Origin: Cyanobacteria bacterium FACHB-DQ100
GTDB taxonomy: Bacteria; Cyanobacteriota; Cyanobacteriia; Leptolyngbyales; Leptolyngbyaceae
NCBI GenBank assembly: GCA_014695195.1
Contig: JACJNW010000022.1
Coordinates: forward strand, 186,001 to 250,000
Direction of reading: 5' to 3'
DNA length: 64,000 nucleotides
The translations under genes were made by a program, and so were the position numbers. The stretch's first letter is position 1; each line of letters begins with the position of its first letter. Under the pieces are notes generated by a model. It was given only the letters and a program-made list of their open reading frames with translations, was not told the origin of the DNA and made no database searches. Shown one piece after another: positions 61,893 through 64,000 of the stretch.

Positions 61893-64000
61893 ATGGCTGA
61901 ACCAACTAAAACGCTCTGCCCCTACTGTGGGGTTGGCTGCGGCTTAGAGGTGCTGCCGCCTGCCTTGCCGGGTAAAGCCATCAACCGCGCCTCAGATGGA
62001 ACACCGATTTGGAATGTGCGCGGCGATCGCGCTCATGCTTCCAGTCAAGGATTAGTCTGTGTCAAAGGAGCAACGATCGCAGAATCCCTCCACAAAGATC
62101 GCCTGCGCTATCCGATGCTGCGGGATTCACTGGATGAACCGTTTCGACGGGTGACTTGGGAAGAGGCGCTTTCTAAGATTGTCGATCGCATTCGTTTAGT
62201 GAAGTTTACGCAGGGCGTAGATGCGATCGCGATGTATGGATCGGGACAGTTCCAGACCGAGGATTACTACATCGCGCAGAAGCTAATGAAAGGCTGTCTC
62301 GGTACCAATAACTTTGATGCGAATTCCCGATTGTGTATGTCTTCGGCAGTTGCGGGATATCTTCAAAGCTTTGGCTCAGATGGCCCGCCCTGCTGTTATG
62401 AAGACTTAGAGCAGACCGATTGTGCGTTTCTAATTGGAACGAATACGGCAGAATGCCATCCGATCGTCTTTAACCGCTTTCGTCGCTACCACAAGAAAAA
62501 TCGCGATGTGAAGCTTGTGGTTGTAGATCCTCGTCGGACTGAAACTGCTGAAGTGGCTGATCTGCATCTGGCAATCAATCCCGGTACGGACATCGACTTG
62601 ATGTATGGCTTAGCTCACCTATTGCTGCGCTGGGGAGATATCGATCCGGCATTTATTGATGCCCACACGAACGGGTTTGAAGACTTCAAAGAAGTGATTC
62701 GCCACTATCCGCCCGATGTCGTATCAGTTCGGTGTGGCATTGCTGAAGTGGATTTGCTCACGGCTGCACATTATTGGAGCCAATCGAAGCGGGTGCTGTC
62801 CATGTGGTCGATGGGGATCAATCAATCCTCAGAAGGCACAGCAAAGGTGCGATCGATTATTAATCTTCACTTGCTCACCGGGCAGATTGGCAAACCAGGA
62901 GCAGGCCCCTTCTCACTCACCGGGCAACCGAATGCAATGGGAGGACGGGAAGCAGGTGGCTTGTCTCATTTGTTGCCGGGATATCGATCGGTCATGAACG
63001 CCGAACATCGCGCCGAACTTGAGCAGCTCTGGCAGCTTCCTTCAGGTGCAATCTCGCCGCATCCCGGTCGCACAGCTTGGGAGATGATCACAGGGCTGGA
63101 AACCGGGGAAATTGGGATGCTCTGGGTAGCAGCAACAAATCCAGCCGTAAGTATGCCAGATTTGGAGCGGACAAAAGCGGCGCTGCGTCGATCGCCTTTC
63201 ACGGTGTATCAAGAGTGCTACTATCCAACCGAGATGGCAGACTATGCTCATGTGTTGCTACCGACAACGCAATGGAGCGAAAAGACGGGAGTTATGACTA
63301 ATTCTGAACGGCGCGTGACGTTGTGTCCGCAGTTTCGGGTGGCTCCGGGTGAAGCGCGAACCGATTGGGAAATTTTTGCAGAAGTTGGACGACGATTGGG
63401 CTATCGCAAGCAGTTTGCGTTTAACTATTCGGCTGAAGTCTATGCGGAATTTGTGCGGATTACCCGCGATCGACCTTGTGATCAATCCGGATTGAGTCAT
63501 ACTTTCTTACGCGAAATGGGCGCAACGCAATGGCCTTTTTCCAACAAAGCCGAACTAACTCCACAAAAAACCGAAAACGCGAAACGCCTTTATACCGATT
63601 TGAAGTTTCACACTGCTGATGGCAAGGCACGGTTCTCTAACGTCTACTCGCGTGGATTAGCAGAACCGCCCGATGATACCTATCCGTTTGTGTTAACGAC
63701 AGGTCGATTGTATGGACATTGGCACACTCAGAGCCGCACCGGACGAATCGAGAAAATTCGCCAGATGTATCCGAATCCATTCATTGAGATTCATCCCAAG
63801 GATGCAGATCAGTTAGGCATCGAAGCTGAGGAATGGATTGAAGTGCGATCGCGGCGAGGCAAAGCAAGATTTCCAGCCAAGATCACAAAAGCGATTCCGC
63901 CGGGAACAGTGTTTGTGCCGATGCACTGGGGCGCATTGTGGGCAGAGCAAGCTGAAGCGAATGCGTTAACGCATGAAGTCGCTTGTCCAGACTCGAAGCA
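61893..64000 (+). CDS. narB: ferredoxin-dependent assimilatory nitrate reductase, 5' portion
   Basis: Frame open from the ATG at 61893 (GGGAGAG nine bases upstream) to the window edge, 702 codons, which is most of the roughly 730-740 residues of NarB. The 4Fe-4S ligands are Cys9, 12, 16 and 56 ([15 protein letters not shown]). The molybdopterin-guanine-dinucleotide domains follow, with [48 protein letters not shown] and, near the edge, [16 protein letters not shown]. It reduces nitrate to nitrite using reduced ferredoxin. Confidence 0.96.
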   Translation, partial: MAEPTKTLCPYCGVGCGLEVLPPALPGKAINRASDGTPIWNVRGDRAHASSQGLVCVKGATIAESLHKDRLRYPMLRDSLDEPFRRVTWEEALSKIVDRIRLVKFTQGVDAIAMYGSGQFQTEDYYIAQKLMKGCLGTNNFDANSRLCMSSAVAGYLQSFGSDGPPCCYEDLEQTDCAFLIGTNTAECHPIVFNRFRRYHKKNRDVKLVVVDPRRTETAEVADLHLAINPGTDIDLMYGLAHLLLRWGDIDPAFIDAHTNGFEDFKEVIRHYPPDVVSVRCGIAEVDLLTAAHYWSQSKRVLSMWSMGINQSSEGTAKVRSIINLHLLTGQIGKPGAGPFSLTGQPNAMGGREAGGLSHLLPGYRSVMNAEHRAELEQLWQLPSGAISPHPGRTAWEMITGLETGEIGMLWVAATNPAVSMPDLERTKAALRRSPFTVYQECYYPTEMADYAHVLLPTTQWSEKTGVMTNSERRVTLCPQFRVAPGEARTDWEIFAEVGRRLGYRKQFAFNYSAEVYAEFVRITRDRPCDQSGLSHTFLREMGATQWPFSNKAELTPQKTENAKRLYTDLKFHTADGKARFSNVYSRGLAEPPDDTYPFVLTTGRLYGHWHTQSRTGRIEKIRQMYPNPFIEIHPKDADQLGIEAEEWIEVRSRRGKARFPAKITKAIPPGTVFVPMHWGALWAEQAEANALTHEVACPDSK

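Noticed and set aside
1-64000. CRISPR arrays, prophage or complete insertion sequences
   Set aside because: No regularly spaced direct repeats, no transposase or integrase motif and no phage structural gene was seen; only short repeats and one MITE-like element.

Overview
The window is chromosomal DNA from a filamentous, probably non-heterocystous cyanobacterium. The palindrome GCGATCGC and its GCGATCG/CGATCGC variants (HIP1) are scattered through genes on both strands. The gene content is cyanobacterial too: a CURT1/CAAD protein, a DUF1830 protein, NrtC with its extra NrtA-like domain, and the ArgZ/AgrE arginine dihydrolase. Nitrite reductase carries a C-terminal 2Fe-2S ferredoxin domain, an arrangement known from Plectonema boryanum (Leptolyngbya boryana), so a Leptolyngbya-like organism is the best guess. 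No rRNA, tRNA, CRISPR array, prophage or intact IS element was seen.

Layout. (1) 1-14.1 kb: the tail of an endonuclease/exonuclease/phosphatase protein, then a surface-polysaccharide locus. It has glycosyltransferases, a Wzy/WaaL-type membrane protein, a Wzx-type flippase and a polyprenyl-phosphate sugar-1-phosphate transferase on the minus strand. Divergent to these are an epimerase, a GT4 enzyme, a WecG/TagA enzyme and a secreted GH10 xylanase. (2) 14.2-18 kb: an RluA-type pseudouridine synthase, a toxin-antitoxin module whose toxin gene is frameshifted, and two siroheme genes (cobA-type methyltransferase and CbiX/SirB-type chelatase). (3) 18-25 kb: a SPOR protein, a GH1 glycosidase and the housekeeping run ffh - exoD-like - rpsP - KH protein - phoH - small membrane protein. 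(4) 25-41 kb: lipid-linked glycosyltransferases (GT39, GT2-GtrA), MltA, a processive GT2, an SLH lipoprotein with a DUF3352 protein, an FAD oxidoreductase, an exported peroxiredoxin, a MATE exporter and ArgZ/AgrE. (5) 41-54 kb: ftsH, alaS, and accessory small genes (brnT with a chimeric antitoxin, vapBC, two defective Uma2 genes), then a CAAD/DUF2382/PRC-barrel group, a HEAT-repeat protein and a Rieske protein. (6) 54-64 kb: the nitrate assimilation operon nirA-nrtA-nrtB-nrtC-nrtD-DUF1830-narB, behind a canonical NtcA site. narB runs off the right edge.

How it fits together. NrtABCD imports nitrate or nitrite, NarB reduces nitrate to nitrite, and NirA reduces nitrite to ammonium. The siroheme genes at 16-17.8 kb make the NirA cofactor. 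ArgZ/AgrE handles arginine-stored nitrogen. The most unusual material is in the small accessory genes. One Uma2 gene is broken at a perfect 18-bp inverted repeat that looks copied from its own other arm. A RelE-like toxin has lost one base. A BrnA-like antitoxin head is joined in frame to an unrelated tail. A second Uma2 gene has Ala where the family has its active-site Glu.
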